DNA from: Drosophila persimilis
Lineage: Eukaryota; Arthropoda; Insecta; Diptera; Drosophilidae
Length of the DNA stretch: 64,000 bases
Assembly: GCF_003286085.1 (NCBI RefSeq)
Contig: NW_020825288.1
Location: forward strand, 7,254,001 to 7,318,000
Direction of reading: 5' to 3'
A program made the translations under genes and the position numbers. The notes beneath the pieces were generated by a model. The model made no database searches and was not told the origin of the DNA. It worked only from the letters and a program-made list of their open reading frames with translations. Every line of letters begins with the position of its first letter. Position 1 is the first letter of the stretch. Positions 27,501-40,900 of the stretch are shown piece after piece.

Positions 27501-28893
27501 AAACAGTCTCAGGGTTTTGGGTGCAGCAATCAAAAACGAGAAAGAAGAGCGGAAAACGGGAAAAGTCGAAGTCTAGATACCCTTATTGATAGAGCCCCCT
27601 GCAGAGGTAGGTAATACTAGAGGTAGCTGAGTTTTGGTGGAAATATCTTTGAAAATACAAAAGTTATAGCCATAAAGAGAGCCCTTGATCGGGTTTCCTA
27701 CAATATTTTTTTTGTTACTATTTTTTAAAGCAAAAAGTTTTGAGGCACTAAAAGCCATAATTCTTAAAAAACAACAAAATAAAAATAAATAAATTAGATA
27801 AAAATAAATAAAATTAAATAGAATGAATAAATACAATAAAAATAAGTATAATTGAAAATAATAATAATATAATAAATTGAACCAAATAATATCCCACCCG
27901 AATTCTTCGACCTTGATTGATACGCACTTTTTTTTAGTGTTTTTTTTGTATTTTTTTTGTTTTTTTTTTATTTTTTTAGTGATTTTTTTTGTTTTATTTT
28001 ATATGTTTTATATTTTTATATTTTTTTATTTTTATATTTTTATTATTATTTTTTTTTTAAATAATTGTAATTTTTCCTCTGATTAACATCATTCTAATAG
28101 TAACTGCAAAAACTTTTTTAGAGGAGAAAACACAACCTCAAACCCCAATTAAAAATGTTTTTTTATATGTTGAAATATAATTCTTGATTCGATTCAATTT
28201 CTTAAGATTTAAATTAAAGAAAATTTCTTTCTTTATATTTTATATAATGTCAAATTTCGATCTTAAACTTTTACTTTGACCTATAGATGCTGATCATATC
28301 GTATAGGTTTCTGTAGAAATAGCACTTATAAAATCGTATCATGATTATCTGAATACAGAATGAAAATTTCTCTATAAAGAACCATTTTTAATAGTCATAA
28401 TTCCCCCAATAAAAGATCGGAAACAATCTTCAGTACATTGCTTAATACTTTTTGGTTGAACTATTTTTAAAAATAAAAGTTTCAGAATTTAATGCTTCTC
28501 TGGTAACTGGGTTGTTTCTTCTTCAATTCCAATAAAGGACCTATTTCAAATTTAAGAAAAATATCTTTAAAATTAAGAAATATATTTAGGGCTTACGCTT
28601 TCCCCCCGATTTGGAGAACCTTTTCGATAGGGTATACCCTATAATAATAATAATGGGGACATATATTACTAATGCGTTTGGATTTCAAGCGTCTGCCCCG
28701 GAGTGCGACTTGGCTTCGAAATGAATCAATGCTAAACTATGAAATGCATATCAGAGCCACACACAAAAACAAAAACAATAAAAACAATGACATGAGCCAG
28801 TCTGTTGACATGAGCTGCCTGTGGCGTTTGCTGGCTATGAATCAACAGCGGCGGCGTCGGATGGAGGTGGAGGCATGCCCCGACATCGTCGCG

Positions 28894-28924
<31 letters not shown>

Positions 28925-31900
28925 TGTGTGTGGCAATATATGCGACGCGCTCAAGGCCTTGTGTCAGAATTTTTATGAATGAATGAATGCATACAATTTA
29001 CACGTATTGAACGGCAGAGCAGGAGGAGCTCCCCCCAGCCTCAAAGATGATTTTCGTTGAGTGCAAACTGCAGATACAGATAGAGATACAGATACATTTT
29101 TGGAGAGTGCATTGAACTCTCCCACTAACAGATGGATGGAACGACATTCAATGCGACTGACTCCCCATTCAATTTCGAATTTAGTATTTCGTTTGAAACT
29201 GGCTAAAAACAGATATTACCAACTGGTCTTGCCACATGCCCCTGCCCCCTGCCTCCTCCTCCTGCCGCCGCCTGGTCGTGTTGCCTATTTGGTATTGATA
29301 TCGTGTATTGGCAACATGTTGGTAAACGTTTGGCGCTTTTTTTGGGCGTTCGTTCGGTCCATGTCCATCCTCAAAAGCAGGTCCCCAGGTCTCCCGGGTC
29401 TCCCCGATCTGGTCACGTTTCAACTATCAACTGGAAATGGGATTTTGATTAGGAAAACTTGCAACAAAGTGGCTGCCACTGCTGGGGTTCTGCCGAAACG
29501 CGGAAGTTATGAGCCGCAGAGGGTCTCCATTTCTAATCAAGTTTCAATAAATTTGCCAGCGGACTGGGGGCCGCATTTGATCCTGGTGCCACTTGCCATT
29601 GTTTATCTCTGCTGCTGCAGCCGCAGTGGCAACGATAGCTGCCGCTTCCGTTGAATGCAACTCTCTGGCTGTGCCATTTGCCTGCCCTAATAAGCCGCTT
29701 ATCTGCCAAGGGAAGTGCAGAAGCAACATCTCTCTGTTCTGCTGCTGCTAATTAAAAGACAGCCACAGATACAGATACACAAGAGAAGCTGGGCTCCGGC
29801 TCAGATATCAAGCCCTGCCCCGCCCTGACCCCTATTCCGACTATCAAAACCATTTGGCGGAAATTTAAATTTAATTAGAACGGGAAACGGAATATCAACA
29901 AAAGAATATATACAAAAGCGTACAAAAGAAGGGTTCTTTTGAGTTCTTTAAACATTTTTCTCACACGCACATAATTTATTTATTTTCTCCTCAAGAGTGT
30001 CCCTTTGTTTGGTCTGGAAGATGGATGGGCTAATCGATGTGCGGGGGGGGTGCGATGTGCTGCCGCCTGCAGTTTATGAATAATTTCGTATTTTCCCATA
30101 TATATCTTTGTCGGTGGGGGGGCTTGACGCAGATATCGGCCATAACCATAAATATAGACAAACAATCGGCTAAATATAACACCCAAACAACCAGAGAGGC
30201 TGGCTTTCGAAGGTTATATTTTCTATTTTTATAGAGGAATAGTTTTAATCACAGCCCCTTCGAAAAGGGAGCACTTTCTGCGTAAGAGATATTTTCTCAT
30301 TTATATTTTTGGTTTGTTTTTGTTTGAGAAATTGTTTTGCCATTAAAGCGGTGCCCGCGTGACTGTCACACAATTGAGTTGTGACAGCTGTTTGCCGGCT
30401 GATGGGACTCTAATGCTGCAGAAGCACTATAGCACAATCGGGAGATATGTACATACACGCCGAGAAATAGGGCATACTGCCATTATATATTCGGTTTTTA
30501 AGTGAATTTTAATTGAATTTACTTGGATTTAAAGCAAAGACTAAGAAATACTGTTTTTGGTTTCTTGGGACCGACTGCGTCTCCTCGCCAAAGGCGCGCG
30601 TATTTTGTTGTGGGATTTTAATGATTTTTTCCTGGTATTTTATGGTATTTTTTTAAACACACATATATATATATTTAAAATTGTCTCTATTACAGCCTCA
30701 TATTTAATATAAATATAAAACCCTTTAAAAAAAAATTAAATAATAATAAATTAAAATATTGATATAATATATTAAATTTGTACAAAATATATTTCATTAA
30801 AAAGTGAAAATATTTAAATTATATATAAAATATATTTAAATAAAAAAAACCTTTTGTTTTACAATTTCCACTCTTGTAAATGAATTAATTAATTATATAA
30901 ATTCAAACTAAATTTAAGAACAAAAAATTCCAAAAATTTGTAAAAAAAAAAAATATATATATATTCCATTAAAATATGCAAATATAAAATATATTCAAAT
31001 TAAAAAAAAAACACTTATCTTTTACAATTTCCACTCTCGTAATTAAATTAATTAATAAAATAAATTAAAGCACTAAAATTTCAATAATTTGTAAAAAAAA
31101 AATATATGTTTCATTAAAATGTGCAAATATTTATTTTAAATCTAAAATATATTTTCATAAAAAAATACTATAACTCCCGGTCTCATAAATTAATTAATTG
31201 TTGAAATAAATTAGAATCCAAATTTAAGCACTAAAATTTCAAAAGTTTGTTAGAATATCCCAGAGTGGAATGTGTTTTAGATACAAAATATATTTAAATA
31301 AAATACCACTCTGGTAAATTAAATGGGAAAATCTAAATCTAAAATATATTTAAATCAAGAAAATACTTTCTTTTTACAATTTTCACTCTCATAAATGAAT
31401 TAATTAATTAAATCAAAATGTAAGCACTACAATTTGCCTTGATTTTTTCTCTCTGTGCATTGATCAATGGAGCGATATTTAAAGTTCGATCTCAAACAAA
31501 ATAGAAAACGCTTCGAATGTACAATTGTCACGCCAATTTAAAGCCCCACAAAAAGTTTCCTTTTGCCGACTGCCGACTGCCGACCGCCGCGATTGCCGCT
31601 TGCGGCTCCAGTGATATTTTTCAACCATCGCTTGTTTGTTTTTTTGTATTTTTGTATTTTTATGCCGCGAGCCAAAACTAAACTGACCGTGAACAATACG
31701 CTCCAAGCGCGCAGTTCAATAAAAAAATACAAGAAAAAAAATTCATATAAAATTTCCAATATTCGTTTGAGACTCTCCCTGACATTCCCCTTTGGGGTAC
31801 AGGCCGTACCGCTTGACCGCTTCGAAGGGTAACCATTTAGTTGAAGTAATTTGTAGGAAAACCAGGCGGATTTTTATTTACATTTAGTTGATGGATAGCT

Positions 31901-34900
31901 CGGAGTCCGTCTACCCGAAACGCTGCCATAATTAATGACGATCCAGCGACAGTCGATCGATGGCTAGGGTCGGGTCGTGTCTCTCTCCCTGGCGATATTA
32001 TCAGGCGATACTTCTAAGAAATTTCGTCTGGGTTTTTGGACATATTTTTTTTTTCAGTGGAAATCATTCCAGGGCGCGCTTTCTTTGCCATACAAAAGGC
32101 GCCCTTCTGCCCCGCCCCCTTCCCGGGAGAGGGTTCAGTGACACATGGTCTTGGCCGGGAGATCGTTTGTTGGAGGCAGAAGAGGGCACACAAAGGCAGC
32201 TTTGTGCAGGGATACAGCCGGCAGCCGTCGGTCTAGGGCAATCGCTGGTTCTGGAGGGCTTTTGTGTGCCCGATTCCCTCCCCTCCCTCCCCCCTGTTTT
32301 TCATTTCCATTGTGTTTGCACTTGTGCCAGTATTGTGGAGAGAACCAGATGTTCCAAGACCAAAAAATATGTATGGTATATGGGGTATATATTATTGACT
32401 TACTTAGCAATCAATCCAAGAGCCTTCTGGCTCTCGTAATTGCATTTTTTGGGGTGACTTAAGCCCTCACGTGGCCAAATTGCGAAAGTACTTCATTTGC
32501 TAAATACTTAATTGAAATTTCATTCGATGATTGCAATGTTTTCCCTTTGGGCTTAATTGTTGTTTGTTTGCTGGGCACACGGAAAAGATAAGTTAATTTC
32601 TTGTTTATAGAGTGGCAATGAAAGCGGGGCACGAGTGCAATTTATGGCCCTCTCACGGCGTGGCTTAGCATAACCTGTTTGCAGGAACTCGATAAGGAAG
32701 GGGGGCCTCAAAACGAGTACGAGTTTAAGTAAATTACCATTCAATGCTGCTCTGAGTAGAGCCATCTGCTTGCAACATTGTGGCACTCAACGGAAAACAA
32801 GGGGAGATGCGTGGAGATGTGTGTAACAGACAGAAGGAAGCGTTTTCGACACTATGAAGGGGATAGGCTGACTAAAATAGAGTGGGAAAGACTCGCTCTC
32901 TCTCATAGAGTGGCTTAGCAGTGAAATTCGTGAAGCTTTACTCAAAGAGAAGTCACCAGAGAGTTCTGTTTCAGATCTCTAAGCTCTTTCATGGCTCTAT
33001 CCCAGCTAGACTTGAACTCTCTCTAACAGAGTGGCTTAGCAGTTTACGAAACATAGAACGTGGAGTCCTAGCGAGCATCGTACTGTCTCTCTCTCTCACA
33101 GAGTGGCTTAATTTAATGTTTACGGCTAAGCCACTCTGTGAGAGAGCTTTCAAATCTGGGGAGCTTTCACGTTTACCCTTTTTTCTCAACTCTCTTCACC
33201 TCCAGCTCTATCCCAGCGAGATTTAAGCACTCTCTTCCACAGTAGCTTAGCAGTAAAGAAGGAGTTTTCATGGAACACAACAGAGAACTGTCTTTCGTAT
33301 CTCTTTTCAACGCTAGCTCTATCCTGCCAAGCCTCGTACTCCCTCTCTCTCTCTCTCTCTCACAGAGTGGCTTAGCAGCATATGATGAATTTTCATGTCT
33401 GAAGCATTGATGACAAAGAGAGCTTTACTTCCCCACTCTCTGCACCACTAGCTCTCTCCCCTTGAGACACTTCCTCTCTCACAGTGTGACTTAGCTCTAA
33501 CCCAGGCCCCCTCCACGTGCCTCCGCACTGCTGTTGAACTTGGGGCTGGTTGGTGTGGGAATGCAGCGGCATGTGCATGGAGATGTTGACCAACTTTCAA
33601 AGACCATCAGAAATGTAAGATGGGGTCGTCGACGTCTGGCACCCACACCCCAGCGCAGATCCCCACCGAAAAACAAAGCTAAAAAGCGAAACTAAATCGT
33701 GATTTATGATGATTATATTTGAATTGCTCATTGTCTTCGCTCACACTCGCTCCCCCGCCACAAGCCCCGCCAAGTGGAGCCCCCAACTGGAACTGAAACT
33801 GAAACTGAGACTCTGAGCTGCAATCGGGTCTGGGGTTGGGACTGGGTCCGGGGTTGGGGCTGTGGCTGGGTCTGGCCAACGATTTTATTTTGTATCTCTC
33901 TCGGCAAATAAATAAAAATCAAAATTGGGACTCTTAAAGTGCCCTGACCATGACCATGCCTGCCAGCTGTGGACCCCACAAAGGCGATAGGAAAAATCTC
34001 CAAAGAAAAAAAAGGCTAACTGCATTTTCACTTTGGCTCTCTCTCCCTTTTGGGCCAAGCTGTCAGTGCATTGGGTTTGTAGGGCGCCTGGGAAAGCTAA
34101 TGAATTTTCGCGAGGGAAAGTTTGCCTTAATTAATGCACATCATGGCATGGACCCCATAGGAACCCCCGGCCAAGAGTGCTTAAGCGTTAGCCCTTAGCC
34201 TTAACGGGTAATGGGTATGGGCTTTAAAGATCAGATTACCAGAGTCCTTTGGCAGCGTTTTAAATTACAGTTTCGCTTTTTAATTAAGCCCTGGCCCCGC
34301 CCTCGAGTCTAGGCAAAGGCTGAATAGAAAAGAGCAAAAGTGTTTTGGGGGAAATGTTTTAAATTAAACCGAGGGTTAGGGCCAACAGTTGGCGAAATGG
34401 CGTACATATGTTTGAGGGCTTGGCCGGTGCAAAGAAAAAGGAGGCGGGTACTGGTTCTGGTTCTGGGCATAAGGTAAAGACAATAAATAGAGACCAGGGC
34501 ACGGCTTTCAGCTTAGCTTCGACTCGGACCTGGTCGTGGACCTGGACGTTGGGTTCTTAGTTTAATAGCTTTGCTCTTGGCATTGAAATATTTATCATGT
34601 CGTGCTAATATTGCCCAGAAAGAGAAGCCCGACTGGAGTGGACACGCTCGATTGGACAGTGCGGATAGCATGGGATAGGAGCGGTTCGTTTCGGTCTAGA
34701 GAGAGGGTCAGGGGCAGGGGCAGGGGCAGAGGGAGGCAGGGCGACTGCCTCTTGCCGGTTTGCCTGTCATCATTGACACGCGAATTGCAAAAGTTAATTT
34801 AAGTAGTTTTTAGCCAAAAGACGACTGCAGCTCCTCCAGGGCCTTTTGGCTCTCGAGCTCTGGCTAGTCATGGGCAGATTTATATGGCCATTTGGCTAAT

Positions 34901-37900
34901 GAATTGCAGCCAAGCAGCCAAGCAGTCGAGCACCCAACATGGCCAAAAAGGCAAAGGGAGCGAGCATCGACGAGTGGCAATAAGAGCTGATCCATAGACA
35001 AGCATAAATCATGGGGAAAAACTCTAAGAAAAATGGCATAGTAAAAAAGAGACACAAAACCACACTAAAATCAAATTAAATATTCGGTTTTTACAAATAA
35101 AAAAAATACGAGTGTAAGGAAATTAAATAAATAATACAACAACAAAATAAATTAAAATAAAAAACAAATAAAAATATATGAATAAAAGTACAAAAAAATG
35201 CACTTTCATTTATACCGAAGCCAATAGTAAAATTTTTTTTTGATTTCTTGGGACCGACTGATTTGTTGTTGGATTTTGATGATTTTTTTTATGCAATTTT
35301 GCATAGTTTTTTTTTAAATAAAAAATACAATCATTAAAAATTCCTTTGAATACGTAAAAATAATATAAAAAATTAAATAATAAATAACAAAAAATAATAA
35401 ATAACAAAAAATAATAAATAAATAAAAAATATAAAAAAATAAATAAAAAAGTCCTCTAAATGCGGAAATAAAATATAAACAAATCAATAATAAAATACAA
35501 AAAAAAATTAATAATAATAATATTAATATAATAAAAAAGATATACATATAAATAAAACAAATTAAAGTGAAATACAATTTTAAAAAAAGTTAAAGAAGTA
35601 AAATGAATATAAATCAAAAAACTAAAATACATCTAAAATAAATATTAATAAATTAAAATTAAATTTGTAGGATATATATTTAATCTAAATATGAAAATAT
35701 TTAATCTAAATATGAAAATATTTAATTAAAAAATAAAACATACATATGTATTTATTTTAAATATGAAAAATATTAATATTCATTTCAAGATATATGCTCT
35801 TTACAATTTCCACTCTATTACAAAACCTATGGCTATTAATTGTTTAAATCCCAGTGTAAATAGTACAAACTCAGGGCTTTTTCTCCGTGTGTAGTGACTT
35901 TGATTTCATTCGCAAGAATTCAAGATAGATCCATGGCTGGATCTTGCTTTTCTTTGAATTTTGTTCAGCCATTCGTTTGGGCCCGCATTTGGGCTGTTGT
36001 TTGTTGGGCTTTCTGGTTATTTATTTGTTGACCCGTCCCATACCCCTCTCCCCTCTGCTGGCACGCCATGTGAATTATGTGGGAGTCTTGACGTTGCAAA
36101 CATTTCAATCTGAATTTGTACAATTTTGTAATTGTTGCGCAAATGTGACAACAGCAAAAACCCAACAAAACTGCTGGCAAGGTCACACACACTCACGAGT
36201 GCTTTGTGGCCGACGAAAACCCTTTCTGTTTTGAGATGTTTTATGGCCCCAGACGGCACCGAAAGGAAATGCCCAGAATATAACCGAAAAAAAAAAAAAA
36301 CAAAAACTGAATCATCAGCCACCCTCCAAGAGATCTTGCAAAATGGGAAATATATATAAAACACAAGACGTATAATATTTAGGGTGAGTACCCACCGAAA
36401 ACTGGGAGAAATACAGAGAATATTACGAGACGAATTGCCGCTAAAATGAACAAACAAAACCATATAATATGCAGATATATCTGTACGATCCAACGGATGC
36501 AGGCCCCTGCGGTTCAGTCTTTTGTATAAGCACAAGTATTTATTACATTTTTGACTCATAGACACACATAAGTAGAGGAATATCAACGTGAAATATTTGG
36601 CACACATTCAAAATTCATAAATATGCACCTGCACAGGGGCTGGGGATACTCTAAGATTTTTGTAGAATTTTTCAGAGATTAAAAAACATGTAAAAAAAAG
36701 AAAAAATCGCTTGGAAAGATGCCAAGTCCCTTCTAATTCTTGATCGAATTTTTAGTGTTACAAACTCCTCTAAAAAATCTTCATACCCTCCTTTGCTGTG
36801 AGGGTATCCTGTTCTGTCGAGACGGCACGCGACGCTTGGCGGGGGCCTGGCGTCTTTCGATCAATAAAAATAGCCACTCGCCATCCGTGGCAAGACGTGG
36901 GTGTGCATCATCATCATCATCCCCATCCCCATCATCATCATCATCATCTTAGCCAGATGATGGTCCCTTGGAATGCCATCTATGCCAACAGTTAAAAGCA
37001 AAACAAAGTGCAAGGACGTCCCAAGGGGCTTCAGAGCCCATCTCTCACACTCCTGTCGGTTCGTAGCTCTATAAAAATATCTTCTGACTGGTCCGCCACT
37101 CGAGTGCTAGCCGCAAAAGGTGAATGAATCCAAAAATATTTCTGCACGCAAGTTGTGCGGAGTAATTGCACGTTGCACGTTGCACGTTGCGCCTTCTGCC
37201 TCTTGGTTATGGGCAGGGCAGGGCCGGGCAGGGCAGAGGCAGGAGGCAGGAGTCTGCGGCTGTGGCTGCGACTGTGGGTTGTTCCAGCATCTTTGGCTTA
37301 ACCCACATACAAGCAGATACACACACACACACACACACACACACACTGGCACACTCTCGCAGGCATTTGCTGATTGGCGGCATCCCTGTATCTGTTATCC
37401 CATCTAATGGAGTTGTGTGGTTTGGTTCTTTGAACTCTGAACACGTCACAGAAAATAACGAACCGCCGAGTGAGTGGGTGATAAGATGTCCTCAAGAGAG
37501 AGGCACTAATTTGAGCAGGTTAGAGGCAGGAAGTCTAAAGAGTACAAAAAATATGCAGGTAAACCACTAGGAATATAATATATAACCAGAGGATGTGGTT
37601 TTAAACCTTCTCTCTAAGTTTTTCGGGCAATTTGCGAGGGATCGCGGTCCCTTCCTACCCATATATCATATATTTGGTATATAATACGTTTGCAACCAAA
37701 ACTCTTCGACTTTTACGAATAAATGTTCCATAATTTGTAAATAAAGGAACATTTAAAGGCTATAAGTCATTGACTAACTATCGTCAAGGTGATAACTGTA
37801 CCAATAACAATGCGAAATGGAACACATTTTATGTCCCTCAATTAAGAATTTTCTATGGAAAATTCTACCTATTGAATTCAAGGGAAGAACTTATTGTTTT

Positions 37901-40900
37901 AGGAAAGAAAAACCCACCCTACGGCAATTAGTTAGTACCCATTGGGTAATCCCTTAGAGGAAATATAAAACCCGAACCACTTGAAATTCTTCTATGCCCC
38001 AAACTAGTTCCCCTTGTCGGGCACACACACACACACACACAAATGTCACATTTTATGAGCTCTAATATGAAAATCATCACCCTCCTGTGGCATCCACAGA
38101 TATGCAGCTCGTTAGACGGGCATTAGGGGGCATGCCTCTGGTGGCGGCGCGTCTTATTAGAATTTATGATTTGCCGTCTTTTTTCTCGGGTTTTTTTTCG
38201 TCTTGGTTTATCATGCACTCTATGGAGAGAGAGCCACACGTATATATTTGCATTTATAATTTTGAATTTTTTATGGCAAGTGCATGCAAAAAAAAAATAA
38301 TCCAAACCGCAAAGGCAACAAATCTTTTTCAAATGCTTAAAGATTTTAATAGCCATGACGCATCCATCTATCGAAGGAGAGGGAAATTGAATTCGATTTT
38401 TCAACAGGCCCTCGGGCGAGGATCCACTCAATATTTTGCATGACATTTCGGGCCCGAAGGTGGAATGAAAGTACCGCACATCTGCGTCGCTGTGCTAATG
38501 CCCTGCCCTCGCAAATGGTTCAAAATACACATTTAATGTTTGCTCAACTAATGAGCCTTCAATTGGATTAATTGCGGACACATTTGGCCCGCCTTTTGAT
38601 GCCAATTTGTGTGCTTGACAAATGTGGGTGAGAATTTTACGATTATTTATTTTATTTCAAATTGATCAAAACAAGTTTTTTTTTACCAATATTTTTACAT
38701 TTAAATGAGCCGCAAAAGGTATTTTTAATGTTTTAGCGAGATGCATTAGTCATTGCACTGCACTGGTAGGGCCCTTAGGCATTCAATTTAAAGAAAAAAC
38801 CAATCAACTCTTCTTTTCCACCAGTATTTCATGCAGAAATTGACATTGAAAATATTTCCGGTGCATAATCTGCTGCTGGCGGCTGGCTTTCAATCTGTGC
38901 TTTCATCTCCGTTACTTTTCTGCAACGCATTTAATTGCTGTGCTCGTAATCGCGTGCGTTTATGAGATTGAGAGAGAGATGCGCTTGGAGAGGCTCGCGA
39001 TGCGTGAGGTGTAACTGAGTGCGCGTAAGAGCGAGATGGCTGTCCATGCCAGGTGCAGAGAGAGAGTCTCGCTCAGTGAGAGGATCGTAGGAGCTCGAAA
39101 CGCGGCTTGCTCCTTGCTGTTGTTAAGTGCGAGTGAAAGGGAAATATGTATGTGCCCATGCAAAAGGCTTGACGAATGTTTAAAATTAGAGACGGGCGCT
39201 TTTGGTGTTCAGCTGGGAAGTCATTTTTAACCTTGAAATCTAGAAGCCTTAAATGCTTTATTACTGTGCAAAACCAGACAAATGTAAACATAAATCTCCT
39301 CAAATAAATATTTAAATATTTATTTGGAATTTAAGTTAATTTATTAACGACGCCCGACTCGAATCAATTAACGCATTAACATGATTTTATTATGTATCAC
39401 ATTCAAATCGGGCCACAAAACGTGTTCTCGGCGCCATTACCAAAAAAAGAGTTAAACAGCAATGTGCTCCGTGGGCGTACGATTCGTTCGAGTGGAGAGA
39501 CAAAGAGAGAGGGTGGAAGAGGGGGGGAGAGACAGAGAGATCGTTAAATATTATAACTTAATTAGCTCCATAACCATTTTGCTGGGGCTGGGGGACATGG
39601 GGCGATGCTTCAAACGGTATCAAATATTTGTTAAGTGTTTACGGTAAATATTTTGCTGTTGTTTTTTATAACCCCTTTTCAAAATTTCCATTTCCCTTAC
39701 ATAACCTTGCAAAACTTTTTTTCTTTTTGGGTTTTTTTGCAGACTTTTCTTTTGCAAAAAATAGTTTTTGTTTTGTTGAGGCCTTTGTTATTGGTTTTTT
39801 GTTGTTGTTGTTTTGCCTGATTAGTGCGTTAAGCACTTTTACTTTTTATTTTTCGATGGACCATTGTTATGTAAATGTTCCAAAGCAAAGTCGTAGGCTT
39901 AAGCTTTTTATAGATCTTCAATAATCAGAGGCAAGCATTCAAAGTCTCTGGCGAATTAATTAGGGCGCATCAGGAGAAGGCACATGGCCTCAAAGAGAGA
40001 GAGGGAGAGGAAGAGAGAGGTAGAGATAAATGTTGCTTGGGTGGGGGGTTGCTGTTGTTTCGTGTAAACATTTGCATGCACATCAAAAGTAACTGTAGCC
40101 GAATGTTGCCTGATGTCGGGCTGGCTGTGTTGCCCGTTGCCCGTTGTATGGCCGCAACAAAAAGTAACAAACAACCAACAGACAGGCAACACAACAGCCA
40201 CAAAAGATCAAAATCGTTTGAAAAATTGTTTAACGAAAACGGGCAACAGGCAACAACGGCAACGAAGTTTTCAGAAAAAGTTGAGGAAACATTTCGTACG
40301 GACTAGGGATACTCTTGCAGAGGAGAGAAGGAGGAGTACTTCAGAAGTTCTTTCTCTCTCTCTCTCTGCCAGTGTGGCTTAGCATTTACGGGTGAGAGCA
40401 GAGAGCGCACCACTTGCCCCTCTCTCTCACTCTATCATTCTCCAATGCTAGCTCTACTTGCTCTCCTAGGGAGCATCATACAGTCTCTCTCTCTCTCTCC
40501 CAGAGTGGCTTAGCAGTAAATATTATTTACTTATTCCAACCTCTTTCCCTTCCTGCCTTCACATTTCGGGAAAGGTTTTTCAAAGGTACCTAAAAGTAAA
40601 AAAAAAAACCAAGTACCGATTATCGTAGTGTCGAAAAACGTGTGCCGCGACTGGTTCAAGACTCTCTTTAGGATATAGCACTATAATCTAGATCGAATAA
40701 GGTCTAAGGAAGGAGCTTAGTAGAGCAAAGGACACTTTGGCTTCTCTAAAGAACCCGATTCCTCCTCCAAGCCACGTAGCTCCAAGAATCTATACACCTT
40801 ATGGTCTCCCACTCTAGGGGGGGCACTCCTTGCAAGTGTATACAAATGAGGGGCCTATCCACCACTGGCGATCACTCCCGGAGACCAATGCAGATGTTGC

